A DNA stretch of 64,000 nt, taken from contig NZ_JBHUML010000006.1 of assembly GCF_042684865.1 (NCBI RefSeq), positions 62,001 through 126,000 on the forward strand, in the 5' to 3' direction. Positions 25,869 through 34,172 of the stretch are shown in pieces. The notes under the pieces were generated by a model. The model did not search any database, was not told the origin of the DNA, and saw nothing but the letters and a program-made list of their open reading frames with translations. A program made the position numbers and the translations under genes. This DNA comes from Salibacterium lacus (GTDB lineage Bacteria > Bacillota > Bacilli > Bacillales > Marinococcaceae). Position 1 is the stretch's first letter. Each line of letters starts with the position of its first letter.

Positions 25869-26909
25869 TTGGTCAGAAAAACAATGGCAGCAGTACTGAG
25901 TGCTGTACTGCTACTATCAGCTTTTGCTGTGCAGCCTGGGGCGGCTGACGCAGCATCGCCGGAAGATATTGAAGCGGAAGCAAGAGAACACCTGGGAACA
26001 CCTTACCGTTACGGAGGTACAACGCCTTCCGGTTTCGACTGCTCCGGCTTTACGGGTTATGTATTCGGCAAGAACGGTATAGATCTTCCGAGAACAGCCG
26101 CCGCGCAGTATAATACCGGCAAATCGGTATCCAAAGGGAATCTGCAGACAGGCGATCTCGTCTTCTTCACACACGGTTCCGGCATTCAGCATAACGGCAT
26201 CTACATTGGAAATAACCAGTTCATTCATGCATCCAGCTCAAATGGCATCATGATTTCAAGTATCAATGACCCGTACTACTGGGGCGACCGTTATGTCGGA
26301 GCGAAGCGCGTTCTGTCCGATCAACCCGAGGAAAAAGCAACGGCGTCCGCTGTAAAGTCAGAGACGCTTGAAAAACTTCCGGACGGGGAGTATCACGATG
26401 TGAGTGAAGACTACTGGGCGCACGGCAGCATCACAAAGCTTGGCAAAGAAGGCATCGTCAGCGGCTACCAGAACAGCACGTTCGAACCTTCGGACAGCAT
26501 CACAAGAGAGCAGGCTGCCACCATTTTGATGAAAGCTCTTGACCTTGAACGCAGCGGAAACGACAGCGGATTTAACGACGTCTCTTCCGACAGCACCCAC
26601 GCTGCAGCGATTAAAGCCGTCAGCGAAGCAGGATACATCAACGGAAACCAGCAGAATGAATTTATGCCGGACGAGCCGATGACACGCCAGCAGATGGCGG
26701 TTGTATTCTACCGCGCTTTTGATTTGGAAGGGACAAGCTATGACGGTTCTTTCGTCGATGTCGGTGACAATCACCGTTATCACAAGCACATCCAGGCGCT
26801 TGCCGGAGCCGGCATTACAACTGGAAACGCGGATGGCGAGTTTGAACCGGGCCGCGAAACAACACGTGCCCACTTCTCCGTTTTTCTCGACAGCGCACTG
26901 GAACAGTAA
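25869..26909 (+). CDS. SLH-anchored NlpC/P60 peptidoglycan hydrolase
   Basis: A 346-residue protein: signal peptide (about 1-28), an NlpC/P60 cysteine peptidase domain (about 30-145) with catalytic Cys in FDCSG and His in QHNGIYIG, and three SLH repeats (about 175-346). It should cut gamma-D-Glu-meso-diaminopimelate bonds in wall peptides while held on secondary wall polymer. The start chosen is TTG at 25869, because GAGAGGGGTGG lies just before it; the ATG at 25851 overlaps that site. Domain order (enzyme first, SLH last) matches the subtilase downstream. A terminator follows at 26936-26967. Confidence 0.88.
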   Translation: MVRKTMAAVLSAVLLLSAFAVQPGAADAASPEDIEAEAREHLGTPYRYGGTTPSGFDCSGFTGYVFGKNGIDLPRTAAAQYNTGKSVSKGNLQTGDLVFFTHGSGIQHNGIYIGNNQFIHASSSNGIMISSINDPYYWGDRYVGAKRVLSDQPEEKATASAVKSETLEKLPDGEYHDVSEDYWAHGSITKLGKEGIVSGYQNSTFEPSDSITREQAATILMKALDLERSGNDSGFNDVSSDSTHAAAIKAVSEAGYINGNQQNEFMPDEPMTRQQMAVVFYRAFDLEGTSYDGSFVDVGDNHRYHKHIQALAGAGITTGNADGEFEPGRETTRAHFSVFLDSALEQ

Positions 26910-26935
26910 TAACACACTAATGACACAATCTGTTA

Positions 26936-26967
26936 GATCCGCCATGGGGAATGGCGGGTCTTTTTTT
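26936..26967 (+). terminator. terminator of the SLH NlpC/P60 gene
   Basis: GATCCGCCAT pairs with ATGGCGGGTC, followed by seven T. Confidence 0.8.
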
Positions 26968-27284
26968 ATGGAAGACGGGGGAATGAAACAATGGTGGGGG
27001 TGGCCATTGGGGGCTTTCTTTGCCGTCTTCCTTTTTGTGTTTTGTTCCAGCGCTCTTCTGTGAGTCGGAAAAGCAGGCACTCCATAAATGGGGGCTTTAT
27101 TATGTCTTTCTGGTTATAAGTATTACCGGTACAGTGGCTTGTTAAACATACTATTTCATTTTTTTCTTAAGGAATGTGAAACCAATTTTTCCTTGTTTTC
27201 GTTATATATCTACCAATCTATGGTTTGTTGCTTTAAGATAGAGGAAAGTGGTCGTTATTTTTTGGGAGCGAAAGTGGGGATAGC

Positions 27285-29354
27285 ATGAAACGTAGAATGG
27301 TAAGGGCTGCGGCGGCCTGTGTGGTGTTGGCGGCGTGGCCGGCTGGTGTGTCTGCTGAGGAGATGGAGGAGCATACATATTTGGTAGGTTTTGAGGAAAG
27401 CCTGGCTCCTTCTCTTATTGAGGATGCAGGCGGGAAAACCGGTGAGATGTGGGAACGGATTGATGCCGGGGAGGCGTTGCTCACGGATCGTGAAGCGGCC
27501 CGGCTTTCGTCAGAGGATGGTGTCGCTTATGTCGAGCCGGATCAGGAGGTCGAGGTTCAGGCGGTTGATGGCCTTGAGAATTGGGGGCTGGAGAGCACAG
27601 AGGCTCCGTCTGCCTGGGATGATAATGTTACCGGCGCGGATGTGGAAGTGGCTGTGGTGGATACGGGAATCAGTAAGTTTCACCCTTCGCTTGATGTGAC
27701 GGACGGGTATTCTGCGGTGTCCTATACCGATTCCTATAATGATGACAATGGTCACGGCAGTCATGCGGCCGGCATTATCGGTGCCTATCAGCCGGGCATG
27801 GGCCTCATGGGAGTAGCGCCTGACGTGGAGCTTTCCGCGGTGAAAGTGCTTGATGAGAATGGCAGCGGTACGTTGTCTCAGGTGCTGAGCGGGCTGGAAT
27901 GGGCGATTGAGCAGGATGTGGATGTGATTAACATGAGCTTCGGTACGCTGACGGATTCGAGTTCGATGAAAGAGATGCTTGATGAAGCGTACGAGGACGG
28001 CATCATTGTAACGGCCGCGTCCGGCAACCGCGGCGAGGGCGAAGGGGAAGATACGGACCGCGTGGAGTACCCGGCGCGCTATGATTCTGTCATTGCTGTC
28101 GGCGCCGTGGACAAAAAGAACGAACGTGCCTATTTTTCCGCGTCCGGCGAAGCGGTGGAACTGAGTGCTCCGGGCGAGGACATTGTGAGCACGTATAAAG
28201 ATCGTTCGTACGGTCCGCTCAGCGGAACGTCCATGGCGACTCCGTTCGTCTCCGGAGCCTTTGCTCTTTTAAAAGAAGCGTATCCGGAAAAAGAAGCGTC
28301 GGAACTGCGGGAGATGCTGCAGAATGAAGCGGTGGATCTCGGTGCAGAAGGACGGGATGAGCGCTACGGCTACGGCCTGCTCCAGATTCCGGATCTTTCT
28401 GATGCCGATGTTCCGGAGAAAGAGGATTTCGGTGAGGGGAACCGGGAGAAGCCGGTGGAAGAAGACATCGAGGAGAATCCGATAGAAGATGATCCGATTG
28501 AAACACCGGAGGAACCGCTGGAAGCGCCGGCCGGTGTGGAGACCGAAGTCGTGAAAAATGACGATGGCAGCCGTGATGTGTACGTCTTCTGGAACCGCTC
28601 GGAGACGCCGGTGATGCAGCACCGGATTTACCGTGACGGCGAGAGCTACGGGACGACCGACAACGGTAAACTTTTCAAAGATGAGAATGTGGCGCCGGGC
28701 ACGTACAGCTATGAGGTGACGGCGGTCTCGATGGAAGAAGAAGAGTCGGGACGCAGCAGCACGGTCGAGGTCGTCATTGAAGATGATCGTTTTGCGTGGC
28801 CTGAGGAAGTGAGCGCTCCGGCCGATTTTCAGGATATTCATGATGAGTACTGGGCGGCGGAGGCTGTCCGGGAGCTGCAGGCACGCGGCGTGATTCAGGG
28901 CAGCGGCAGTGATTTTCGTCCTGGTGAGACGGTACGGCGCGGCCAGGCGGTAACGATGCTTGGACGCGTGATTGGATGGAGTGATGAGCCGGCCTCCTCT
29001 TCGTTTTCTGATGTCAGCCGGGATTATTTCGCTTCCGGGTACATTGCGGACGCCGTGGACGCCGGTGTGATTTCCGGCTTTTCCGACGGCACCTTCCGTC
29101 CCAATGACGGAGTGACCCGCGGGCAGATGGCGGCGATGCTCGGACGCGCCTTTGATTTCTCGGGTGAGGATGCGGCCTCTGCCTTCCGTGATGTTGATAA
29201 CGCGACGACCGGTGCGGCAGCGATCGCCTGGCTCGCGGAGCGGGATATCGTGACCGGATACGACGACGGCACCTTCCACCCGGAAACCACCCTCACGCGG
29301 GCGCAGTTTGCGAGCATTTTGTATAAGCTGGGTGAGCATTTGAAAGAATCATAG
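27285..29354 (+). CDS. SLH-anchored subtilisin-like serine protease
   Basis: A 689-residue S8 peptidase: signal peptide (1-24), an inhibitor-type propeptide (about 28-92), a catalytic domain (about 95-380) with Asp126 (VVDTG), His157 (NGHGSH), oxyanion Asn248 (ASGN) and Ser316 (GTSMA), an acidic Pro/Glu linker, a fibronectin-like domain (about 420-500) and three SLH repeats (about 515-689). All catalytic residues are present. It is likely a wall-bound protease that processes surface proteins or feeds on peptides. Local base composition is more GC-rich than the genes upstream. GTGGGGA precedes the ATG. The terminator is at 29365-29407. Confidence 0.92.
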   Translation: MKRRMVRAAAACVVLAAWPAGVSAEEMEEHTYLVGFEESLAPSLIEDAGGKTGEMWERIDAGEALLTDREAARLSSEDGVAYVEPDQEVEVQAVDGLENWGLESTEAPSAWDDNVTGADVEVAVVDTGISKFHPSLDVTDGYSAVSYTDSYNDDNGHGSHAAGIIGAYQPGMGLMGVAPDVELSAVKVLDENGSGTLSQVLSGLEWAIEQDVDVINMSFGTLTDSSSMKEMLDEAYEDGIIVTAASGNRGEGEGEDTDRVEYPARYDSVIAVGAVDKKNERAYFSASGEAVELSAPGEDIVSTYKDRSYGPLSGTSMATPFVSGAFALLKEAYPEKEASELREMLQNEAVDLGAEGRDERYGYGLLQIPDLSDADVPEKEDFGEGNREKPVEEDIEENPIEDDPIETPEEPLEAPAGVETEVVKNDDGSRDVYVFWNRSETPVMQHRIYRDGESYGTTDNGKLFKDENVAPGTYSYEVTAVSMEEEESGRSSTVEVVIEDDRFAWPEEVSAPADFQDIHDEYWAAEAVRELQARGVIQGSGSDFRPGETVRRGQAVTMLGRVIGWSDEPASSSFSDVSRDYFASGYIADAVDAGVISGFSDGTFRPNDGVTRGQMAAMLGRAFDFSGEDAASAFRDVDNATTGAAAIAWLAERDIVTGYDDGTFHPETTLTRAQFASILYKLGEHLKES

Positions 29355-29364
29355 ACTATAATGA

Positions 29365-29412
29365 ACGGCCCGGATGCGCTGCCGGTCGGCAGGCAGTCCC
29401 GGGCCGTTTTTG
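29365..29412 (+). terminator. terminator of the subtilase gene
   Basis: ACGGCCCGG pairs with CCGGGCCGT, followed by TTTTTG. Confidence 0.8.
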
Positions 29413-29419
29413 TATGGAT

Positions 29420-29700
29420 TCGGGTCGATTTCTGCTTCGATTGTGCAAGGGCCAGCGCCGGTGAAAGGGAGAGGAGAGCGGGTTTCTCGATTGATTCGGC
29501 TGGAGACTGCATCAACCCGGCAGCATCCAATGTCGGTGCGAAGAGCGGGATTTTCTGCTTCGATTCTCTCGATTTCTCGATCGATCCGCCCGTTTCTTGA
29601 TTGATTCTCGAGCGAATTGGGTTTTTCTCGATTGATTCTCCCCATTTCTCGGTTGTTTCTCGGCATTTCTCGATTGATTCTCCTGATGATGGAATCCATT
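29420..29700. repeat. 21-bp periodic repeat array 1 (TTTCTCGATTGATTCTCC family)
   Basis: Degenerate tandem units with core TCTCGATTGATTCTCC, spaced 21 bp where intact (for example 29630-29690). It lies between the ends of two convergent genes. The same family occurs at 30148-30296, 30745-30836, 32540-32850, 49640-49900 and 62745-63290. The unit is a multiple of three, so all frames stay open and produce spurious ESIEKSG-type peptides. Confidence 0.8.
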
Positions 29701-29708
29701 CCGCACGA

Positions 29709-30029
29709 TTAGGATGCCATGTCTTGGCATACATTGGCGCAGTGGTGGCACATTTTCGCACAGTGCTGGCAGTGGTCGTGTTCGTGCTTGGCACATTCGT
29801 CGCCGCACGCCTGACAGATAATCGCACACACACCGCAGATTTCCTTGGCAAACCGGCTGTTCTGCTGCATGGACTGTGCGGCATATCCACAGATGTCCGC
29901 ACATTCGCGGTCCAGCCGGATGCACTCGGCCATCATGTTCACGTCCTGCTCCTGCAGGCACGCACTGTAACAGTTGTTGCAGGCCTCCATGCACTCCAGA
30001 CAGGCCTGAATACACTCGTCATATGTCAT
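29709..30029 (-). CDS. four-helix-bundle copper-binding protein (Csp/DUF326 type), copy 1
   Basis: A 106-residue Cys-rich protein with about 18 cysteines in CxxxC and CxxC spacings along four helices (C-x-x-C-M-E-A-C, C-A-D-I-C, C-G-V-C, C-Q-x-C) and a HEHDHC segment. This is the pattern of the cytosolic copper-storage proteins of the DUF326/Csp family, which bind many Cu(I) ions inside the bundle. There is no signal peptide. AAAGGAGGCACG precedes the ATG. It is the downstream copy of a recent duplication; the protein is identical to the one at 30306-30626. Confidence 0.85.
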   Translation of the reverse strand: MTYDECIQACLECMEACNNCYSACLQEQDVNMMAECIRLDRECADICGYAAQSMQQNSRFAKEICGVCAIICQACGDECAKHEHDHCQHCAKMCHHCANVCQDMAS

Positions 30030-30147
30030 AATTCGTGCCTCCTTTGGGGATTAATGGTGCTGTTTATTGGTATGCCCAAAGAAGCTCGGTTTCATGCGTC
30101 CGTTGGAGAAGTCTTCAATCGGTGCGGCGGGTCCATCAACGGCAGCA

Positions 30148-30296
30148 GTTTCTCGGTCGATTCTCCCGATTTCTCGATTGATCCGCCCGTTTCTTGATCG
30201 ATTCTCAGGGGACTTGGGTTTTTCTCGATTGATTCTCCCCATTTCTCGGTCGATTCTCGGCATTTCTCGATTGATTCTCCTGATGATGGAATCCAT
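30148..30296. repeat. 21-bp periodic repeat array 2
   Basis: Seven or so units of TTTCTCG(A/G)T(T/C)GATTCTC between the two copper-protein genes; it is part of the 597-bp duplication. Confidence 0.8.
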
Positions 30297-30305
30297 TCCG
30301 CACGA

Positions 30306-30626
30306 TTAGGATGCCATGTCTTGGCATACATTGGCGCAGTGGTGGCACATTTTCGCACAGTGCTGGCAGTGGTCGTGTTCGTGCTTGGCACATTCGTCGC
30401 CGCACGCCTGACAGATAATCGCACACACACCGCAGATTTCCTTGGCAAACCGGCTGTTCTGCTGCATGGACTGTGCGGCATATCCACAGATGTCCGCACA
30501 TTCGCGGTCCAGCCGGATGCACTCGGCCATCATGTTCACGTCCTGCTCCTGCAGGCACGCACTGTAACAGTTGTTGCAGGCCTCCATGCACTCCAGACAG
30601 GCCTGAATACACTCGTCATATGTCAT
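30306..30626 (-). CDS. four-helix-bundle copper-binding protein (Csp/DUF326 type), copy 2
   Basis: Identical in sequence to the 106-residue protein of 29709-30029, including the ribosome site AAAGGAGGCACG and the following ~70 bp of leader. Two copies would raise the dose of copper-buffering protein. No copper ATPase or CsoR-like regulator lies beside it; the metal ATPase at 47.4 kb has a CPC motif of the Zn/Cd kind. The identity of the copies implies a very recent duplication or gene conversion. Confidence 0.85.
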   Translation of the reverse strand: MTYDECIQACLECMEACNNCYSACLQEQDVNMMAECIRLDRECADICGYAAQSMQQNSRFAKEICGVCAIICQACGDECAKHEHDHCQHCAKMCHHCANVCQDMAS

Positions 30627-30744
30627 AATTCGTGCCTCCTTTGGGGATTAATGGTGCTGTGTATTGGTATGCCCAAAGAAGCTCGGTTTCATGCGTCCGT
30701 TGGAGAAGTCTTCAATCGGTGCGGCGGGTCCATCAACGGCAGCA

Positions 30745-30836
30745 GTTTCTCGGTCGATTCTCCCGATTTCTCGATTGATTCTCCCCATTTCTGCATTAAT
30801 TCTTTCGATTTCTGCTTCGATTCCGCTGTGCTGTGA
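30745..30836. repeat. 21-bp periodic repeat array 3
   Basis: Four or five degenerate units (TTTCTCGGTCGATTCTCC, TTTCTCGATTGATTCTCC and TTTCTGC variants) between the second copper gene and the Rpn remnant. Confidence 0.75.
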
Positions 30837-30860
30837 TTGGATTCCTGGTATGGATATGAA

Positions 30861-30883
30861 AAAACTGCCGGCATCACCGGCAG
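30861..30883 (-). terminator. terminator after the Rpn remnant
   Basis: CTGCCGG pairs with CCGGCAG around TGATG; TTTTTTC follows on the minus strand. Confidence 0.65.
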
Positions 30884-30891
30884 CTTCAGCA

Positions 30892-31191
30892 TTATTCTTG
30901 GTTTTCTTTGATCCGGTGTACGGTTTCCGTATCCAAACCGGTTAGCCTGACGATTGTTTCTATATCGAAATCTTCTTCCACCATCGATGCAGCGACAGCC
31001 TGTTTATTCTCGTGCTTTCCCTTTTCCATACCTTCTTTTTCTGCATCCTGGACGCGGAGTTCGTATTCTTTATCTTTGGCTGCGTCGTCCATGATCTGCA
31101 TCCATCGTCTGACATACGCAATTCTTTCTTCATCGCTGGCTTTGTCCCATTCTTCGTGGACCTCTTGTAATGTTTTTCTGCTCAGTACAAT
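30892..31191 (-). pseudogene. C-terminal remnant of an Rpn-family nuclease/transposase-like protein
   Basis: The frame (EIVLSRKTLQ...MQIMDD...IKENQE) aligns with the last third of the neighbour at 31344-32444: (E)EI-x-x-S-x-K-(S/T)-L, then RIAY-x-RRW-x-QI, the Glu/Lys helix and the ending I-V-x-LTGLD-x-(K/E)TV-x-x-IK. The N-terminal PD-(D/E)XK nuclease part is missing. The GGAGGAG before ATT is part of the original coding sequence (codons for EEI), so the apparent ribosome site is accidental. Probably not functional, though a CTG- or ATG-started peptide is possible. Confidence 0.7.
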
Positions 31192-31343
31192 CTCCTCCTT
31201 TCACGATTATTGTCGTGTTTGGAACCTTTTGAAAACATTGTAACAAGCATTGCTTGAATGTAGTGGAAAATATCACGGACAGCAGCTGTTTTCTCTATCG
31301 ATTCCAAGGGTCATTCAAAACTGCCGGAAATTCCGCCGTTTGA

Positions 31344-32444
31344 TCAGGAAAATAAGTTGTCTTTTATTGATCGAACGGTTTTTTCGTCTAAACCGGTCAT
31401 TATGCAGACTTCTTCGATTTCCATTCCCTTTTTCAGCATGATCTCTGCTATATCCTGATGACCCTGTTCACGGCCCGATGCATGGCCCTCGGCATGGCCT
31501 TCGGTACGCCCTTCGGCACGTCCCTCGACACGGCCCTCCGCACGACCTTCTGCATGCCCCTCCGCACGGCCCTCGGCACGTCCTGTTTCATGTCCCTTTT
31601 CATGGCCTTGTTGATGACCCCTTTGGTGACCTTTCTTTTCAGCTTCTTCTTCAGCCTCCTGCAAACGAAGCTCTGCTTCTTTTTCCCGTACAAGGTCGTC
31701 TTTGATTTGTTTCCAGCGTCTTTCATACGCAATTCTGTTCTCGATCTTGTCACTGAGGTATTCCCACTGTTCAAATGCGCCTTTCAGTGATTTATCGCTC
31801 ATTGCGATCTCCTCCAATTCATGATAAATGTCTTCGTACATCTGTTGATTGCGGCGGTCCACCATGCCGAGAAGCAGAAGCCATTTGGCAAGCAGGTGAT
31901 GGGTGGTGTCCAGTTTTCCTTGTCTCCAATGAGTGATTAGGGTTGGTATTTCAATAAAGTGCATTTCGAGGTGGTTGGTCAGTTGATGGAAATGGTGCCG
32001 GTTTTGTATGGCGTAGAAATGGTGAAAGTCGGGTGCTTTTTCTTCCGGGAGCGGGAAATTCAGTATATTGATCATGATAACGGGCTGGAGCTTCCGGTAC
32101 GGCTCCCCCTGCTTTATGCGGGAAAGATAGAGACGGGACCAATAATATAACGAGCGTTTGACCATATCATACTCATTTGTGAACTGGATTTCAATATTAA
32201 TATATTCCCCTTTTTCAGTCAGCGCTATGATATCAAGTCTCGATTTTTTGTCTTCTTCCTGATCTCCGGCAAATTCGGTGTTTTCGAATGAAATGTCATG
32301 TATAGTCTCATTTCCCTCCCGATTCAATACAGCATTCAGAAATTCGAGAGTAAGATCTTTGTTCCGGTCCACGCCAAAAAGCTGTTTAAATGCATAATCA
32401 ATCTTCAAATCCATGAGATCGTCCGGACGCAGCCGCTTTAACAT
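31344..32444 (-). CDS. Rpn-family PD-(D/E)XK nuclease / transposase-like protein
   Basis: A 366-residue protein. Residues ~1-240 match the Rpn (recombination-promoting nuclease) family: D-Y-A-F-K-x-L-F-G near 15-25, then SRLDI (Asp) and EIQ (Glu-x-Gln) of the nuclease core at about 68-90. The C-terminus carries a low-complexity tail of about 60 residues built from GH-x-x-GRAEG units, then a helix-turn segment (IEEVCIMTGL) also seen in the truncated paralogue beside it. Such proteins nick DNA and promote recA-independent recombination or act as phage-defence toxins. The tail is encoded by 12-bp tandem repeats (31455-31620), prone to slippage. The ribosome site is weak (GAGGCG). Confidence 0.8.
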   Translation of the reverse strand: MLKRLRPDDLMDLKIDYAFKQLFGVDRNKDLTLEFLNAVLNREGNETIHDISFENTEFAGDQEEDKKSRLDIIALTEKGEYINIEIQFTNEYDMVKRSLYYWSRLYLSRIKQGEPYRKLQPVIMINILNFPLPEEKAPDFHHFYAIQNRHHFHQLTNHLEMHFIEIPTLITHWRQGKLDTTHHLLAKWLLLLGMVDRRNQQMYEDIYHELEEIAMSDKSLKGAFEQWEYLSDKIENRIAYERRWKQIKDDLVREKEAELRLQEAEEEAEKKGHQRGHQQGHEKGHETGRAEGRAEGHAEGRAEGRVEGRAEGRTEGHAEGHASGREQGHQDIAEIMLKKGMEIEEVCIMTGLDEKTVRSIKDNLFS

Positions 32445-32539
32445 TGTTTTTCGCCTCTATTCTGTTGTAATAGACTTTCTTCATTCATTATAATATGAAA
32501 AGGAACAATTGTTCTCTTTAGGGCAGAACTTTTGTAGCG

Positions 32540-32860
32540 GTTGCGGCGTTTTATCGATTGCTTCGGCGCAAAATGGAATCGATTCTTGTTTTTCTCGATT
32601 GATTTTAGCCATTTTTGAACTTTTCTCTATTGATTCTCCATTTTTCTGCGTTGATCCCCGGGATTTCCGTCTCGATCCGGCCCAGGCCTGCGTCGATGCC
32701 GCAGCACTATGAGAAAGAAAATTTCTGCATCGATTCTCCGGTTTTATCGATCGATTCGCTTGTTTCTTGATCGATTCTCGCGTGTATCGGCATTTTCTCG
32801 ATCGATTCTCGGAGTTTCTCGATTGATTCTCCCCATTTCCGCATCACAACCTGCAGTTTC
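32540..32860. repeat. 21-bp periodic repeat array 4
   Basis: Degenerate units (TTTTCTCTATTGATTCTCC, TTTCTTGATCGATTCTCG, TTTCTCGATTGATTCTCCCC) fill most of the 470-base gap between the Rpn gene and the uxaC terminator. No gene is supported here. Confidence 0.75.
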
Positions 32861-32878
32861 CGCGCGTTATTGCACCCA

Positions 32879-32909
32879 AAAAAACCCCTGCTTCCAGTAG
32901 AAGCAGGGG
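32879..32909 (-). terminator. terminator of the galacturonate operon
   Basis: CCCCTGCTTC pairs with GAAGCAGGGG around TACTG, followed by seven T on the minus strand, six bases beyond the uxaC stop. Confidence 0.9.
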
Positions 32910-32915
32910 CACCCC

Positions 32916-34172
32916 TTATTTCCGGAAATCTTTATCGAGGAAGTTCCAGAAGTTTTCGTGGAACATGGCGGCGATGTCTTTTTCGATATCTTCTTTGGTG
33001 ACAGGCCAGCCGGTGCTGCGCACGTCTTCGTATTTTTCGGTGAGGACGTCTTTGAGCACGGTTTTTGTGTGGCGCCATTTGTAGACGACCTGTTCGAGCA
33101 CGCGGGCGTCGGAGTGCTGCGGGATGAAGCTCGTGTTGAGGAGCTCAAGGCGCATGCGCGTGACTTCGTTCACGATGACGGGGTTGTTCATGAACCACCA
33201 GCAGCCAAATATCATCAGATGCCGGAATTTACGTGCGAGCACGGCGAGTTCATGCTGGTTTTCGCGCGACAGCATCGTGACGAGAAATTTATTCTCCTGA
33301 TTCTCGGCGAGCAGGTTCTCGAGTGCGCGGATGTCGGCTTTTCCGACAAAGTCGCCGGCGTCTATCAAATCCGGATTGACGCGTTTTTTTACGCCGATCA
33401 TGAGCGCAAACGGGATGTTATGTTTTTTCGTAACCGGCAGGATGCAGTCGCGGATAACGCGGCCGCGGTCGCTTTCTTCCGGATAGGCGAAGCTCGGCGG
33501 GAGTGAGACTGCCATGTAGAGCGGGTTCATGATGTCGATCCAGTCTTCTAGGAACCGGTTCACTTCCTTGATGGTGCGGCCGTTCCACTCATCCTGGATG
33601 TCATACCCCCATTCCCGCAGCTTTTCTTTCGTGTTCTGGAAGTCGTTCAGCAGCGGGTCGATCCGGAGCACGGCGTGAAAGTCATCCTGCGGCCTGGTTC
33701 CTTCAAACCAGATAGCGCGCTCCTGCTCGTCAAACGGATCGTTGGTCATGACAATGTTGGAAACGTTCGCCTGCTTCATAACGGCGCCGACCTGGGCGGC
33801 GGCGGTGCGTCCGGCAAATTCGGCGCGGTACGTATCGAGATTCTTTGTCTTCGGGTCAATGCCCATTTCTTTCAGCGTTGTCAGCACGCCGCGGGCCGCT
33901 TCGCTGACCGGGGTACGCTCGACGAACAGCTTCTGCCAGATGAGCTCGGCCTGTTCTTTTTTCTCCATCCGCCAGAAGAGGGCCGGATCCATGTCGGTCC
34001 AGCGCATGACTTCAGCGACGAGATAGTGATAGGTGAGCAGCTCGTCGATGTCCCAAAGCAGAATATCACCGAAGTTCGGGGAAAAAAGGTGCGTATGAAT
34101 GTCGGTGATTTCCTGGTTTTCAATGGCCTCTTCGACTGTGTTACGGATTCCTTTTTCTGTTGTAAGAATCAT
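32916..34172 (-). CDS. uxaC: uronate (glucuronate/galacturonate) isomerase, short form
   Basis: A 418-residue amidohydrolase-fold protein with DIHTHLF near residue 24 (metal His-x-His) and a C-terminal region matching UxaC (MFGCWWFMNNP-like block near 330, then QHSDARVLEQ). It converts D-galacturonate to D-tagaturonate (and D-glucuronate to D-fructuronate). It is about 50 residues shorter than the usual ~470, with a compact N-terminal part. Its ATG overlaps the uxaB stop by four bases (ATGA), a sign of translational coupling. It is the last gene of the operon. The short form could have a shifted substrate range; the operon context makes the uronate role likely. Confidence 0.82.
   Translation of the reverse strand: MILTTEKGIRNTVEEAIENQEITDIHTHLFSPNFGDILLWDIDELLTYHYLVAEVMRWTDMDPALFWRMEKKEQAELIWQKLFVERTPVSEAARGVLTTLKEMGIDPKTKNLDTYRAEFAGRTAAAQVGAVMKQANVSNIVMTNDPFDEQERAIWFEGTRPQDDFHAVLRIDPLLNDFQNTKEKLREWGYDIQDEWNGRTIKEVNRFLEDWIDIMNPLYMAVSLPPSFAYPEESDRGRVIRDCILPVTKKHNIPFALMIGVKKRVNPDLIDAGDFVGKADIRALENLLAENQENKFLVTMLSRENQHELAVLARKFRHLMIFGCWWFMNNPVIVNEVTRMRLELLNTSFIPQHSDARVLEQVVYKWRHTKTVLKDVLTEKYEDVRSTGWPVTKEDIEKDIAAMFHENFWNFLDKDFRK

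Larger units (their letters stand above)
29583..30776. repeat. 597-bp tandem duplication
   Basis: 29583-30179 and 30180-30776 are near-identical direct copies, offset 597 bp. Each has one copper-binding protein gene, its leader, and flanking 21-bp repeats. Differences are confined mostly to the repeat part (for example GAGCGAATT against AGGGGACTT), so the junction probably formed by recombination between arrays. Confidence 0.9.

Noticed and set aside
29420..30850. 21-bp arrays as CRISPR
   Set aside because: Repeat and spacer are not separated, units are degenerate and too short, and no cas genes are in the window.
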